A DNA stretch of 64,000 bases from Bacteroidaceae bacterium (GCA_017546505.1 JAFYWV010000023.1:1-64000); one strand, 5' to 3'; numbered from the stretch's first letter, positions 8,189 to 17,777 are shown. Numbers and translations: made by a program. Notes: generated from the sequence alone by a model not told the origin.

Positions 8189-8988
8189 CAATAAGAGATT
8201 TGACTTCGTCGGACAATTTTTTTCTGCTTGCAGGGCCTTGCGTCATTGAGGGCGAGGATATGGCTATGAGAATTGCAGAACGTGTTGTAGCCTTGACTTC
8301 GGACAGGAATATTCCATACGTCTTCAAGGGTTCGTACCGCAAGGCTAACCGTTCGCGTCTCGATTCGTTTACCGGTATTGGTGACGAGAACGCCTTGCGC
8401 GTGTTGCGCAGGGTTCGCGAGACATTCAACATTCCTGTTGTTACCGACATTCACTCGGCCGAGGAGGCTGAGATGGCAGCCGAGTATGTCGATATTCTGC
8501 AGATTCCGGCATTTCTTTGCCGTCAGACAGATTTATTGACAGCTGCGGCAAAGACCGGCAGAGTGGTGAACATAAAGAAAGGGCAGTTCCTTTCGCCCGA
8601 GGCTATGAAGTTTGCGGCCGAGAAGGTTGTTTCTGAAGGCGGCGCGGGCAATGTGATGCTCACTGAGCGTGGTACGACATTCGGCTATCAGGATTTGGTT
8701 GTCGATTTCCGCGGCATACCTGTGATGAAGAAATTCGGCTATCCGGTGGTTATGGATATCACTCATTCGTTGCAGCAACCAAACCAAACTGCGGGTGTGA
8801 CTGGTGGTATGCCCGAGATGATTGAGACAATAGCAAAGGCGGCCATTGCAGTGGGTGCCGATGGTTTGTTCATTGAGACACACGAAAATCCGGCTGTGGC
8901 AAAGAGTGACGGTGCCAATATGTTGCGTCTTGATTTGCTCGAGGGTTTGCTTGACAAACTGATTAGAGTGCGCGAAGCTGTGAAATAA
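8185..8988 (+). CDS. kdsA: 3-deoxy-8-phosphooctulonate (Kdo-8-P) synthase KdsA
   Basis: This 267-residue enzyme condenses phosphoenolpyruvate with arabinose 5-phosphate, the first committed step to Kdo of the lipopolysaccharide inner core. The family blocks are all present: LLAGPCVIEGE near the start, VFKGSYRKANRSR at about 50-60, DIHSAEEA at about 89, KKGQFLSP at about 130, GYPVVMDITHSLQQPN at about 182-197 and LFIETHENP at about 230. Cys19 in AGPC matches the metal-ligand cysteine of the metal-dependent class, where the metal-independent enzymes have Asn. The start overlaps the lipid kinase stop as ATGA. A terminator follows directly. Confidence 0.95.
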   Translation: MTIRDLTSSDNFFLLAGPCVIEGEDMAMRIAERVVALTSDRNIPYVFKGSYRKANRSRLDSFTGIGDENALRVLRRVRETFNIPVVTDIHSAEEAEMAAEYVDILQIPAFLCRQTDLLTAAAKTGRVVNIKKGQFLSPEAMKFAAEKVVSEGGAGNVMLTERGTTFGYQDLVVDFRGIPVMKKFGYPVVMDITHSLQQPNQTAGVTGGMPEMIETIAKAAIAVGADGLFIETHENPAVAKSDGANMLRLDLLEGLLDKLIRVREAVK

Positions 8989-9005
8989 TCGCTTTTTCCC
9001 CTTGT

Positions 9006-9034
9006 AGCCTCCGTGGACAGCGGAGGCTTTTTTT
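9006..9034 (+). terminator. Terminator after kdsA
   Basis: AGCCTCCG at 9006-9013 pairs with CGGAGGCT at 9021-9028, followed by seven Ts. It closes the miaA-lipid kinase-kdsA operon. Confidence 0.9.
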
Positions 9035-9136
9035 ATATGTGTGGTGTGCGGACAAAGAGTTTTTGCCGTTTATTTTGTCTTGTTTGTCGCTCTTTTTGCA
9101 TTTTTTTATGTTTTTTATTAAAAAACCCCTTTTCGG

Positions 9137-9168
9137 TTTGTAACTGATTATTAAAATACTTATATTTG
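9137..9168 (+). promoter_or_regulatory. Promoter of the glycogen operon
   Basis: TTTG at 9137-9140, a 20-bp spacer and TATATTTG at 9161-9168 match the Bacteroidota consensus exactly. Transcription would begin about 35 bp before the debranching enzyme start codon. Confidence 0.75.
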
Positions 9169-9211
9169 GGCTTGTATAAGAAACTTAGTATAACCATATA
9201 AAAAGTACGAG

Positions 9212-11164
9212 ATGAGTTATTTGCGATTCGAAAAAACGCTGATGACGAACTTGGAGGAGTCGTTGCAGAAGGAGATTTTGAGAACCAACCGCTCGGGTGC
9301 ATATCATTGCTCGACAATTGTCGACTGTAATACCCGTAAGTACCACGGATTGTTGGTTGTCCCCATCCCTGAACTTGACGATGAAAACCACGTGCTGCTG
9401 TCGTCGCTCGATGAGACTGTCGTTCTTCACGGTGCAGAGTTCAACCTTGGTCTGCACAAGTATAATGCCGACAATTTCGCTCCACGAGGCAACAAGTATA
9501 TCCGTGAGTTCGCCTGGGAACGCGTCCCAACCACAATCTACAATGTAGGTGGAGTTTGGCTAAAAAAAGAGAAAGCCTTTGTACATCACGAGAACAGAAT
9601 TCTTATTCGTTACACCTTGCTGAAAGCAAATACGGCAGTTACATTGCGCCTACGCCCATTCTGCGCATTCCGCAGTGTGCGTGAGTATACTCACGAGAAC
9701 AACATTGCCGACCGCAGCTACAAAGAGGTTGAAAACGGTATCAGTATGAAAATGTATGCCGATTACCCGAACCTTTATATGCAGCTCAACAAGAAAAACG
9801 AATTCGTTTATCAGCCCGATTGGTATCGTGGCATCGAGTATGTGAAAGAGCTTGAGCGCGGTTATGATTTTAACGAGGATTTGTATGTTCCTGGTTACTT
9901 CGAGGTGAAGATGAAGGCCGGCGAGAGCATTGTCTTCTCAGGCGGTGTCTCTCCAATGACTTCGCGTACAATGAAGGCTGCCTTTGAGCACGAGGAGGAG
10001 ATACGTGACCCGCGTGACAACTTTATGCACTGTATGCAGTGTGCCGGTAACCAGTTCTTCAATGTACAGGGCGAGCATACATATATCCTTGCCGGATACC
10101 CCTGGTTCAAGTGCCGTGCACGCGACCTTTTTGTGTCACTCCCCGGTCTTACATTGTCACAAGGACACGTTGATGAGTTCGAGAGAGTTATGAAGACTGC
10201 TGCCATTGCCATCAACGACTTCATAAATGGCAAGGTGAGCGATTGCAAGATATATGAGATGGAGCACCCCGATGTGCTCTTGTGGTGCGTTTGGGCTTTG
10301 CAGCAATATGCCAAGGAGTGCAGCATCGAGGCTTGCCGCGACAAGTATGGCGACCTGTTGATGCGCATCTATGACTATGTGCGCAACAACAAACACAGTA
10401 ATTTGCGTGTTACACACAATGGCTTGCTTGCAACAAATGGCCGTGACAAGGCTGTTACCTGGATGAACTCGACAGTCAATGGACGTCCGGTTGTTCAGCG
10501 CACAGGTTATGTGGTTGAAATAAATGCATTGTGGTACAATGCGTTGAAGTTCTTTGAGGAGATGGCTGCATTGATGAACAATGCCGATGTCCAGTCCTCT
10601 TTGGCACGTCTCATTCCGCTTGCCGGAAAGGCTTTTGTCGAGGTGTTCCTCAATGAATACGGCTACCTCTATGACTATGTTGATGGAGATTATGTAGACT
10701 GGAGTGTCCGTCCGAATATGATATTCGCAGTGGCGCTCGACCACTCTCCGCTCGATTCAAAGCAGAAGAAAAAAGTGCTTGATACCGTTACTAAGGAGCT
10801 TCTCACTCCACGCGGTTTGCGCTCTCTATCACCAAAGAGTGTGGGTTATAATCCTAACTATGTAGGTCCGCAGATACAGCGCGACTATGCTTACCATCAG
10901 GGTACGGCGTGGCCGTGGTTAGGTGGTTTCTACTACGAGGCCTATCTCAAGATTTATAAACTGAGCGGCGTTTCGTTCGTTCAGCGTCAGATGATTGGTT
11001 TCGAGGATGAGATTGTCCAGCACTGTATCGGCTCTATACCCGAGGTGTTCGATGGTAACCCTCCTTTCAAGGGACGTGGTGCCGTGGCTTTCGCAATGAA
11101 CGTGGCTGCAATCCTCAGGACAAGCCAGATACTAAAACAGTACGAATCTAAAATGGAGGGATAA
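9212..11164 (+). CDS. Glycogen debranching enzyme (amylo-alpha-1,6-glucosidase, GH133)
   Basis: This 650-residue cytoplasmic enzyme removes alpha-1,6 branch stubs from glycogen. The N-terminal domain (about 1-250) has the GDE_N signature TNRSGAYHCSTIVDCNTRKYHGLLV. The C-terminal (alpha/alpha)6 barrel (about 280-640) contains WFKCRARDLFVSLPGL, VTWMNSTVNGRPVVQRTGY, ALWYNALKFF, DWSVRPNMIFA and HQGTAWPWLGGFYYEAYLKI. The length is usual for bacterial GH133. It is the first gene of an operon with a glycosyltransferase six bases downstream and a GH57 amylase after that, an arrangement I know from other Bacteroidales glycogen loci. There is no signal peptide. Confidence 0.92.
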   Translation: MSYLRFEKTLMTNLEESLQKEILRTNRSGAYHCSTIVDCNTRKYHGLLVVPIPELDDENHVLLSSLDETVVLHGAEFNLGLHKYNADNFAPRGNKYIREFAWERVPTTIYNVGGVWLKKEKAFVHHENRILIRYTLLKANTAVTLRLRPFCAFRSVREYTHENNIADRSYKEVENGISMKMYADYPNLYMQLNKKNEFVYQPDWYRGIEYVKELERGYDFNEDLYVPGYFEVKMKAGESIVFSGGVSPMTSRTMKAAFEHEEEIRDPRDNFMHCMQCAGNQFFNVQGEHTYILAGYPWFKCRARDLFVSLPGLTLSQGHVDEFERVMKTAAIAINDFINGKVSDCKIYEMEHPDVLLWCVWALQQYAKECSIEACRDKYGDLLMRIYDYVRNNKHSNLRVTHNGLLATNGRDKAVTWMNSTVNGRPVVQRTGYVVEINALWYNALKFFEEMAALMNNADVQSSLARLIPLAGKAFVEVFLNEYGYLYDYVDGDYVDWSVRPNMIFAVALDHSPLDSKQKKKVLDTVTKELLTPRGLRSLSPKSVGYNPNYVGPQIQRDYAYHQGTAWPWLGGFYYEAYLKIYKLSGVSFVQRQMIGFEDEIVQHCIGSIPEVFDGNPPFKGRGAVAFAMNVAAILRTSQILKQYESKMEG

Positions 11165-11169
11165 GATAT

Positions 11170-12432
11170 ATGAAAGTATTAATGTTCGGTTGGGAGTTTC
11201 CCCCTCATATCTCGGGTGGACTCGGTACGGCAAGTTATGGACTTACAAAAGGTTTCGTCCAGCAGGGCGATGTCGAGATTAAGTTCTGTATCCCCAAACC
11301 ATACGGTGACGAAGATAACAGTTTCCTCAGGATAGTGGCAATGAACTCTGTGCCCATTGTGTGGAAAGATGTGAACTATGACTATGTGAACTCACGTGTT
11401 GGAAATGTGATGACCCCTGAGGAGTATTATCGTTACAGGGAGCACATATATAGCGATTTCAGCTATATGCACACCAATGACCTGGGATGTATGGAGTTTG
11501 CCGGCGGCTATCCCGATAATCTTCACGACGAGATAAACAACTACTCGATTATTGCTGGTGTTGTTGCCCGCACCGAGGAGTTCGATATAATCCACTCGCA
11601 CGATTGGCTTACATATCCTGCCGGTATTCACGCCAAGCAGGTGTCGGGCAAAAAACTCGTTATCCACGTGCACGCTACCGATTTCGACCGTAGCCGTGGA
11701 AATGTGAATCCGACAGTCTATGCAATTGAGAAGAACGGTATGGACAATGCCGACCACATCTTCTGCGTGAGTGAATTGACACGACAGACTGTAATCAATA
11801 AGTATCACCAGCATCCAAGCAAGGTCTCTACCTTGCACAATGCGGTGACTCCTTTGGAGCAGGAAATCCTTGATATCGTACCAAAGAAGATACCTAACGA
11901 AAAGGTTGTCACTTTCCTTGGTCGTATCACAATGCAGAAGGGTCCTGAATATTTCGTTGAGGCTGCAGCACAGGTGCTCAAGAAAACAAAGAACATCCGT
12001 TTCTGTATGGCCGGTAGCGGCGATATGATGAACGATATGATTCGTCTTGTGGCACAGCGTGGTATATCGGACAGATTCCATTTCCCCGGCTTTATGCGTG
12101 GCCGTCAGGTTTATGAGTGCCTGAAAGCAAGCGACGTGTATATTATGCCGTCGGTGAGTGAGCCTTTCGGTATCTCTCCGCTTGAGGCAATGCAGTGCGA
12201 CGTGCCTACCATCATCTCAAAACAGTCGGGTTGTGCCGAGATTCTTGACAAGTGTATCAAGACCGACTATTGGGATATCAACGCTATGGCCGATGCTATC
12301 TATTCAATCTGTAACAACGAATCGCTCTACGAGTATCTGAAAGTAGAGGGCCGCAAGGAGGTTGACAGCATCACTTGGGAAGACGTAGCATTGAAGCTGA
12401 GAAGAATGTATGAAAAAGTATTGGGTTGGTAA
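11170..12432 (+). CDS. Glycosyltransferase of the GT4/GT5 (GT-B) type, probable glycogen synthase
   Basis: This 420-residue GT-B enzyme sits between two glycogen-degrading enzymes and probably builds the alpha-1,4-glucan. The N-terminal domain opens with FGWEFPPHISGGLGTASYGL (acceptor domain, with the glycine-rich loop used by glycogen synthases) and includes IIHSHDWLTYPAGI. The C-terminal donor domain starts near residue 240 (VVTFLGRITMQKGPEYFVEA) and carries the nucleotide-sugar E-x7-E motif in SEPFGISPLEAMQCDVPTII. The length is short for GT5 GlgA (about 480) and typical of GT4. It is separated from the debranching gene by five bases. The exact donor (ADP- or UDP-glucose) is not readable. 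Confidence 0.82.
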   Translation: MKVLMFGWEFPPHISGGLGTASYGLTKGFVQQGDVEIKFCIPKPYGDEDNSFLRIVAMNSVPIVWKDVNYDYVNSRVGNVMTPEEYYRYREHIYSDFSYMHTNDLGCMEFAGGYPDNLHDEINNYSIIAGVVARTEEFDIIHSHDWLTYPAGIHAKQVSGKKLVIHVHATDFDRSRGNVNPTVYAIEKNGMDNADHIFCVSELTRQTVINKYHQHPSKVSTLHNAVTPLEQEILDIVPKKIPNEKVVTFLGRITMQKGPEYFVEAAAQVLKKTKNIRFCMAGSGDMMNDMIRLVAQRGISDRFHFPGFMRGRQVYECLKASDVYIMPSVSEPFGISPLEAMQCDVPTIISKQSGCAEILDKCIKTDYWDINAMADAIYSICNNESLYEYLKVEGRKEVDSITWEDVALKLRRMYEKVLGW

Positions 12433-12454
12433 TAATTAAAATTAAAGAAATAAT

Positions 12455-13843
12455 ATGAAAACAATTTGTTTCTATTTCGAGTTGCATCAGATCAGACAGT
12501 TGAAACGTTACCGTTTCTTCGACATAGGCAGTGATCACTACTACTACGATGATTACGCCAACGAGAGTATGACAATGGAACTTGCCGAGAAGTCATACGT
12601 TCCGGCGTTGCAGACAATGCTTGAGATGATTAAGGAGAGCAACGGTGCTTTCAAGGTTGCGTTCTCGGTATCGGGTACGGGTCTCGAAATGCTTGAGCTC
12701 TATGCTCCGCAGGTAATTGAGCTGTTGCACGAGATTAACAAGACCGGTTGCTGTGAGTTCCTTTGCGAGCCATATTCACACGGTCTCTCTTCATTGGCAT
12801 CAAAAGAGGTGTTTATGGAGGAGGTTATGCGTCAGAACCGCAAGATTAAGGAACTTTTCGGCAAGAAACCAAAGGTGTTGCGTAACTCTGGTCTCATCTA
12901 CTCTGACGAGATTGGTGAGATGGCGTCACAGATGGGTTTCAAAGGTATGCTTTCAGAGGGTGCAAAACACATCCTCGCTTGGAAGAGCCCTCACTTTGTC
13001 TACAATTGCGCATTGGCTTCAAACCTGAAGCTATTGCTCCGTGACTATAAACTTTCAGACGATATCTCACTCCGTTTCTCTAATCCGGACTGGTGTGAGT
13101 ATCCATTGTTTGCCGAGACATACATTGACTGGATTGCTCAGTTGCCCGAGGAAGAGAAGGTTATCAATATCTTTATGAACCTCTCAGCTATCGGTATGGC
13201 ACAGCCATTGGAGTCTCACATCCTCGACTTCCTGAAGGCTTTGCCTGCTTGTGCAGCCGCGAAGGGCATTACATTCTCTACACCGTCAGAGGTTATCGAC
13301 AACCACAAGTCTGTTGGCTCACTCGAAGTGCCTTATCCACTCTCTTGGATGGACGAGGAGCGTGATGCAAGCTCTTGGCTTGGTAACACTTTGCAGCGTG
13401 AGGCTTTCAACAAGCTCTACAGCGTTGCAGAGCGTATTATGTTGACAGATGACAAGAAGTTGAAGCAGGATTTTGACTACTTGCAGGCTGCGGAGAATCT
13501 CCGCTTTATGACAACAAAGCAGAACGGTATCATCACCGAGCGTTGCATCTACGAATCGCCATACGATGCTTTCACAAACTATATGAATATCCTTGGCGAC
13601 TTCCTTGCTCGTGTACGTGCCCAGTATCCCGATATGGATAACGAGGAGCTTGGTTCATTGCAGCAGATGATTGACAACCAGGAGGTTGAGATTATTCAGC
13701 TTGAAGCTGAGGTTGAGCAGCTCAAGGCAAAGCTTGCCACAAAGGAGAAGAAGGCTGCCAAGAAAGCTGCAGCAGAGGGTGAAGAGCCTGTTGCTGAGGA
13801 GAAACCAAAGAGAAAGTGTGTCAGAAAGCCAAAGGCTGAGTGA
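12455..13843 (+). CDS. GH57 family alpha-amylase/glucan-processing enzyme
   Basis: This 462-residue cytoplasmic protein belongs to GH57. Characteristic parts are MKTICFYFELHQIRQLKRY at the start, a segment near 80-110 (FSVSGTGLEML, then FLCEPYSHGLSSL) and VLRNSGLIYSDEIG at about 146-160. The last 65 residues form a predicted coiled coil (QQMIDNQEVEIIQLEAEVEQ) followed by a Lys/Ala/Glu-rich tail (KKAAKKAAAEGEE) not needed for catalysis. It is the third gene of the glycogen operon, 22 bp after the glycosyltransferase. The acidic/basic tail may mediate binding or oligomerisation; that is inference. Confidence 0.85.
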   Translation: MKTICFYFELHQIRQLKRYRFFDIGSDHYYYDDYANESMTMELAEKSYVPALQTMLEMIKESNGAFKVAFSVSGTGLEMLELYAPQVIELLHEINKTGCCEFLCEPYSHGLSSLASKEVFMEEVMRQNRKIKELFGKKPKVLRNSGLIYSDEIGEMASQMGFKGMLSEGAKHILAWKSPHFVYNCALASNLKLLLRDYKLSDDISLRFSNPDWCEYPLFAETYIDWIAQLPEEEKVINIFMNLSAIGMAQPLESHILDFLKALPACAAAKGITFSTPSEVIDNHKSVGSLEVPYPLSWMDEERDASSWLGNTLQREAFNKLYSVAERIMLTDDKKLKQDFDYLQAAENLRFMTTKQNGIITERCIYESPYDAFTNYMNILGDFLARVRAQYPDMDNEELGSLQQMIDNQEVEIIQLEAEVEQLKAKLATKEKKAAKKAAAEGEEPVAEEKPKRKCVRKPKAE

Positions 13844-13865
13844 TAGACTTCTTCAATTAACAATA

Positions 13866-13904
13866 AAAATTGCGGCTAAAATCATTTTTAGCCGCAATTT
13901 TTTT
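13866..13904. terminator. Bidirectional terminator between converging genes
   Basis: ATTGCGGCTAAAA pairs with TTTTAGCCGCAAT around a four-base loop, with As on one side and seven Ts on the other. It serves both the plus-strand glycogen operon and the minus-strand DUF4270 gene that ends at 13921. Confidence 0.9.
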
Positions 13905-13920
13905 ATTTATTCTTTTGTTT

Positions 13921-15333
13921 TCAATTATTGAATTTGCTGGTAACAACCTCAATCGGTATCTCGTGTCCGGCGCCACCCTGAAGGCGTGCACAGCTAATAC
14001 TTATATCGTGGTTTATCTTGACAATAGAGCCGTTGTTGTCTTTTACTATACTCACCGGAATGAGGACAACCTTTTCCCAGTCGGGGTTTTCTGCTTCCCA
14101 ATCAGGATTGCTCTCAATACCGCTCTGGTACTCCTTATAGCAAGTCTTTACGAGATTTGCTATGTTGTTGAACGTGTATTCGTTTGTGCTTGAAGCAAAA
14201 CTTGTGATGTATGATGTCTTGTTGTCGGCAACCTTGTTCTTGAGGAAAAATTTGTACATATCGCATTTTCTAACCATCAGAAGTGTCGAGTGAGGGGCTT
14301 TTGTATCCTTGTCGCTCTCGTTATAACGTGTAAATACAATCTTTGCAGAGTTGATGGTATCGCAATTTTCAACAATCTCGGCTATCGGCAATTTTACTTC
14401 TGTGTATAGTCCGGCCGGCGTTTTAAGGTATGTGTGCTCCTGTTTCTCGGCAAGCGGTGTAAGGTCGTCATTGTCGAAATTGTTCAACTGCAATACCTCC
14501 TTGCTTGAGTAGAACGGGGCAGAGAGGGCTTCAATCGAGTCTAGCGCTTCGCCACTGCCTTTTATGTAATGCTTGAAGCCGATGTCAAGTCGTGCACGGT
14601 AAATTTTGAGCACTGTGCCATCGCCTTGTGTGCATTTGACATACACGCCTTTGAAAACCTCATTTATGAACACCTCGGAATTTGCAAAGTACTGCTTGCC
14701 GATGTGGTTGCCCTCTTCATCTTTTTCAAAGTATTTGCTGATGAATTTGTTTCCAATGTGGTTGGGAAGGGTGATTTCAATGTGTCTTGAATAGTTCTCG
14801 CCGTTGACGATTGTGTCGTGTAATGTGTAGTCGATGGCGTTGTAGGTCTTTACCGCCAATGGCTTTTCGTCGGGGTTGTAGAACTGTTCAGGTGTAAGGT
14901 TGGTGTAGTAGGGCGTTCCCTCCTCAATTGTCTTGTCAAGTTCATATACTTCGCACTGCATTGCGTTCAGTGAATCGCCATAATACTCCTCAAAATAGAG
15001 ACGTAGCTTGGTGTATGTGGCTGAGTCGCCAATTACTCCACCGTCGGGGAATCCGTAGTTCTCGTTGCAAGAGAATTGTGTGAGGAAACCCGAGGTGAAT
15101 ATTGTTCCGGTTTCTTCATCGGTATAACGGCCAAGATATACTTCATTGGTATTTGCCAAAATGGAGTCATTGGCCATTATTGTTTTACTTGAGGCTTTGA
15201 ATGGTTTTGTCTCGGCTGTTATTTTATCCTTTTCGGGTAGAATGCTGCTGCCGATGGACTCTGTGCTGTCGTCGCACTGCACAAAAGAAAGCAGTGTGAA
15301 CATTGCCGCCAGTATGTATGTTATTTTTTTCAT
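13921..15333 (-). CDS. DUF4270 lipoprotein
   Basis: This 470-residue protein begins with a lipoprotein signal peptide (residues 1-20, hydrophobic core followed by SFVQC, with Cys20 the lipidation site), so it is anchored in the membrane and probably faces the periplasm or surface. The body matches my memory of DUF4270, a Bacteroidota family of unknown function often encoded beside the glycogen synthase gene: SIGSSILPEKDKITAETK after the Cys, a YLGRYTDEETG block at about 70, and KIVFTRYNE near 335. It is downstream of the half-length GlgA gene on the same strand, with 90 bp between. No enzymatic motif was recognised. Confidence 0.8.
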   Translation of the reverse strand: MKKITYILAAMFTLLSFVQCDDSTESIGSSILPEKDKITAETKPFKASSKTIMANDSILANTNEVYLGRYTDEETGTIFTSGFLTQFSCNENYGFPDGGVIGDSATYTKLRLYFEEYYGDSLNAMQCEVYELDKTIEEGTPYYTNLTPEQFYNPDEKPLAVKTYNAIDYTLHDTIVNGENYSRHIEITLPNHIGNKFISKYFEKDEEGNHIGKQYFANSEVFINEVFKGVYVKCTQGDGTVLKIYRARLDIGFKHYIKGSGEALDSIEALSAPFYSSKEVLQLNNFDNDDLTPLAEKQEHTYLKTPAGLYTEVKLPIAEIVENCDTINSAKIVFTRYNESDKDTKAPHSTLLMVRKCDMYKFFLKNKVADNKTSYITSFASSTNEYTFNNIANLVKTCYKEYQSGIESNPDWEAENPDWEKVVLIPVSIVKDNNGSIVKINHDISISCARLQGGAGHEIPIEVVTSKFNN

Positions 15334-15383
15334 ATATCTTGTTAAGGATTATAAATAAAGGTTAACAGGCCGGATATTTATCA

Positions 15384-15414
15384 ATCAAGCAACACCAATG
15401 TGGCATTGCTTGAT
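15384..15414 (-). other. Hairpin between the half-GlgA and DUF4270 genes
   Basis: ATCAAGCAA at 15384-15392 pairs with TTGCTTGAT at 15406-15414. No long T-run follows on the minus strand, so it may only partly terminate transcription or may mark a processing point. Confidence 0.35.
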
Positions 15415-15423
15415 GATTATGTA

Positions 15424-16233
15424 TTACCCCATAACTTTGTCGTACAGGTTGTTGCAGGCTGTTGTATATTCATCTTCGCTGCAACGTGGCTGTACAGGCT
15501 TGCCTAGTGACTCGGCATAGTCTATTAGTTCCTGTGGAATGTTATCACCGTTTATTATTACGCCGTCGCTGTTTCTTATTGCCAGCTTTGCCAGCTCAAT
15601 GTATGATACCGGCGTTTGGATATCTTCGGTGAAACCGGCCGGTGTTTCATTGTTGAATAGCTTCTCTGCGAAATTATCCGGAAAATCGGTCTTGAAGTTA
15701 TCGTCATAGAGAGAGATTACGATTTTTGAGTCACGGAATGATGGCTCCTCGCTGTATATGCTCTTTATGTACAATGGCACCAATGCCGAAATCCAGCCGT
15801 GGCAATGTATGACCTCGGGGCACCAACGTAGCTTCTTGACAGTCTCAAGAACTCCACGTGCAAAGAAGATTGCGCGTTCGTCGTTGTCGCAATAATCGTT
15901 GCCGTTGCTGTCGCTTGTCATCAGCCTGTTGTGAAAATAGTCATCGTTGTCAATGAAGTACACCTGCATTCGGGCAGCCTGCAATGATGCCACTTTGATA
16001 ATAAGCGGGTGGTCTGTGTCGTTGATGATGAGATTCATTCCTGAAAGACGTATGACCTCGTGCAACTGGTTGCGTCTTTCATTTATATTGCCCCATTTGG
16101 GAGTGAAAATCCTGATTTCCTTGCCAAGGTCTTGAGTTGCCTGTGGCAGATTGCGCCCGATATTCGCTATTGGCGAATCCGGAACAAATGGTGTTATTTC
16201 CTGGGAAATGAATAAAATCTTGTTTGCTTTCAT
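15424..16233 (-). CDS. Half-length glycogen/starch synthase (GT5 N-terminal domain only)
   Basis: This 269-residue protein matches only the acceptor-binding N-terminal domain of GT5 glycogen synthases. ILFISQEITPFVPDSPIANI stands in place of the usual KTGGLAD loop, followed by FIDNDDYFHNR, DERAIFFARGVLE and VIHCHGWISALVPLYIK. The C-terminal donor-binding Rossmann domain with its E-x7-E motif, another 200 residues or more, is absent, and the frame ends cleanly with no continuation. Comparable half-length GlgA proteins occur, to my knowledge, across Bacteroidales, so this is probably a stable form, not a recent break. It cannot be a complete GT-B enzyme alone. It is divergent from panC and upstream of DUF4270. 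Confidence 0.82.
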   Translation of the reverse strand: MKANKILFISQEITPFVPDSPIANIGRNLPQATQDLGKEIRIFTPKWGNINERRNQLHEVIRLSGMNLIINDTDHPLIIKVASLQAARMQVYFIDNDDYFHNRLMTSDSNGNDYCDNDERAIFFARGVLETVKKLRWCPEVIHCHGWISALVPLYIKSIYSEEPSFRDSKIVISLYDDNFKTDFPDNFAEKLFNNETPAGFTEDIQTPVSYIELAKLAIRNSDGVIINGDNIPQELIDYAESLGKPVQPRCSEDEYTTACNNLYDKVMG

Positions 16234-16523
16234 CTTTAATCAATTACGGATATTTTCCGTGCAGTGCAAAATTACTAAAAAAATGCCATACTGGCAAGTT
16301 GTAAACCTTTTTTAATGGTTTTTTGTGACAAATAGTAACCGGTTGGGCTTGTTTTGTGTGCTCCTTGATTTGTTTGTCGCAGTTTCTTCTGCAAAAAATG
16401 TTTTTGATTGTTGCGTCGGTTGCTGAATATTTTTATTTTATTATTTCTTTTTGTGCTTAATTGTTTGTTACTTTGCAGTCGCAAATGAAAAACAGGTTTC
16501 AGTTATCAAAATTTAATTGAAAA

Positions 16524-17375
16524 ATGAAAGTTGTCAATACTATTATTGAGTTGAAAAGTATTCTCGATGCTTGTCGGGAAAAGGGGATGAGTATTGGTTT
16601 TGTCCCGACTATGGGAGCGCTTCACAATGGGCACGCTTCGTTGGTTGAGCGTTCTGTGAGCGAGAATGATATTACCGTGGTGAGCGTTTTTGTAAATCCA
16701 ACACAGTTCAATGACAAGAACGACCTCAAGAACTATCCACGTACACTTGATGCCGATTGTGCCTTGCTTGAGCGTGTGGGGGCAGCTGTGGTTTTTGCTC
16801 CAACAGTTGAGGAGATGTATCCGACTGAGGATACCCGTCAGTTCTCCTTTGAGCCGCTCGACACTGTGATGGAGGGTGCTTGCCGTCCGGGACATTTCAA
16901 TGGCGTTGCGCAGATTGTGAGCAAATTGTTCTATGCCGTTGAACCACACAAGGCCTATTTTGGCGAGAAAGATTTTCAGCAGCTTGCAATAATCCGCGAG
17001 ATGGTGCGCCGGCTTGCATTCAACATTGAGATTGTTGGTTGCCCCATTGTACGTGAAGAGGATGGTTTGGCTATGAGCAGTCGCAACACATTGTTGTCTG
17101 ATGATGAGCGTGAGCGTGCATTGACAATCTCAAGCGCTCTTTTTGCAAGTGCCGACTTTGCAAAAGTCAACACGCTTGCTGCGACAAAGGCTTTTGTGGA
17201 GGATATGATAGATGACACAGAAGGGCTTGAACTGGAGTACTTCCAGATTGTAGATGGTAATACGTTGCAGCAGATAGAGGAGTGGGGCGATAGTGATTAC
17301 GTTGTCGGATGTATAGCCCTTTTCTGCGGAAATGTAAGATTGATTGATAATATAAAATATAAGGAGGTAAGATAA
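16524..17375 (+). CDS. panC: Pantothenate synthetase PanC
   Basis: This 283-residue enzyme joins pantoate and beta-alanine using ATP. The sequence shows the nucleotidyltransferase core: [17 protein letters not shown] at about 25-41 with the HxGH motif (His34, His37), [11 protein letters not shown] at about 55-65, [14 protein letters not shown] at about 122-135, [10 protein letters not shown] at about 146-155 and the MSSRN block (KMSKS-like) near 190. The length is normal. PanD follows after a single base, so the beta-alanine supplier and user are co-expressed. Confidence 0.96.
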   Translation: MKVVNTIIELKSILDACREKGMSIGFVPTMGALHNGHASLVERSVSENDITVVSVFVNPTQFNDKNDLKNYPRTLDADCALLERVGAAVVFAPTVEEMYPTEDTRQFSFEPLDTVMEGACRPGHFNGVAQIVSKLFYAVEPHKAYFGEKDFQQLAIIREMVRRLAFNIEIVGCPIVREEDGLAMSSRNTLLSDDERERALTISSALFASADFAKVNTLAATKAFVEDMIDDTEGLELEYFQIVDGNTLQQIEEWGDSDYVVGCIALFCGNVRLIDNIKYKEVR

Positions 17376-17376
17376 G

Positions 17377-17721
17377 ATGTTGCTTCAGATGCTTAAATCC
17401 AAAATCCATTGTGCCACTGTTACCGAGGCAAATCTTCATTATATGGGCAGCATTACCATTGATGAGGCTTTGATGGATGCGGCCGGTTTGCTTGAGGGTG
17501 AGCAGGTTCACGTTGTCAACAACAGTAATGGTGAGCGTATTGTGACATATATTATCAAGGGTGAACGTGATTCGGGTGTCATTTGTCTTAACGGTGCTGC
17601 GGCACATAAATTCCAACCGGGTGACGTCGCTATAATAATGGCCTATGCGACAATGACTCCCGAGGAGGCTGCGGTGTTTAAACCAAAAGTGATAATTCCG
17701 GACAGACACAATAAAATCTGA
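17377..17721 (+). CDS. panD: Aspartate 1-decarboxylase PanD
   Basis: This 114-residue pro-enzyme makes beta-alanine from aspartate for pantothenate synthesis. YMGSITID contains the self-cleavage site; with the chosen start it falls at Gly24-Ser25, exactly the canonical numbering, which supports this start over the Met four codons later. Ser25 becomes the catalytic pyruvoyl group. Other family blocks are [13 protein letters not shown] (about 48-60) and [14 protein letters not shown] (about 69-82). An AAGGAGG lies about 10 bases before the start, a clear Shine-Dalgarno that is unusual in this window. Confidence 0.95.
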   Translation: MLLQMLKSKIHCATVTEANLHYMGSITIDEALMDAAGLLEGEQVHVVNNSNGERIVTYIIKGERDSGVICLNGAAAHKFQPGDVAIIMAYATMTPEEAAVFKPKVIIPDRHNKI

Positions 17722-17723
17722 TA

Positions 17724-17764
17724 AAAAATGAACCCGTTCACTGCTGACGGGTTCATTTTTTTTA
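17724..17764. terminator. Bidirectional terminator between panD and the biotin carrier gene
   Basis: AATGAACCCGT pairs with ACGGGTTCATT around a ten-base loop, flanked by As on the left and eight Ts on the right. It serves converging transcripts from both sides. Confidence 0.9.
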
Positions 17765-17777
17765 ATATACTGTTTGG

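Noticed and set aside
13870..14193. 107-codon plus-strand frame at the end of DUF4270
   Set aside because: It starts inside a terminator hairpin and is antisense to the lipoprotein gene.
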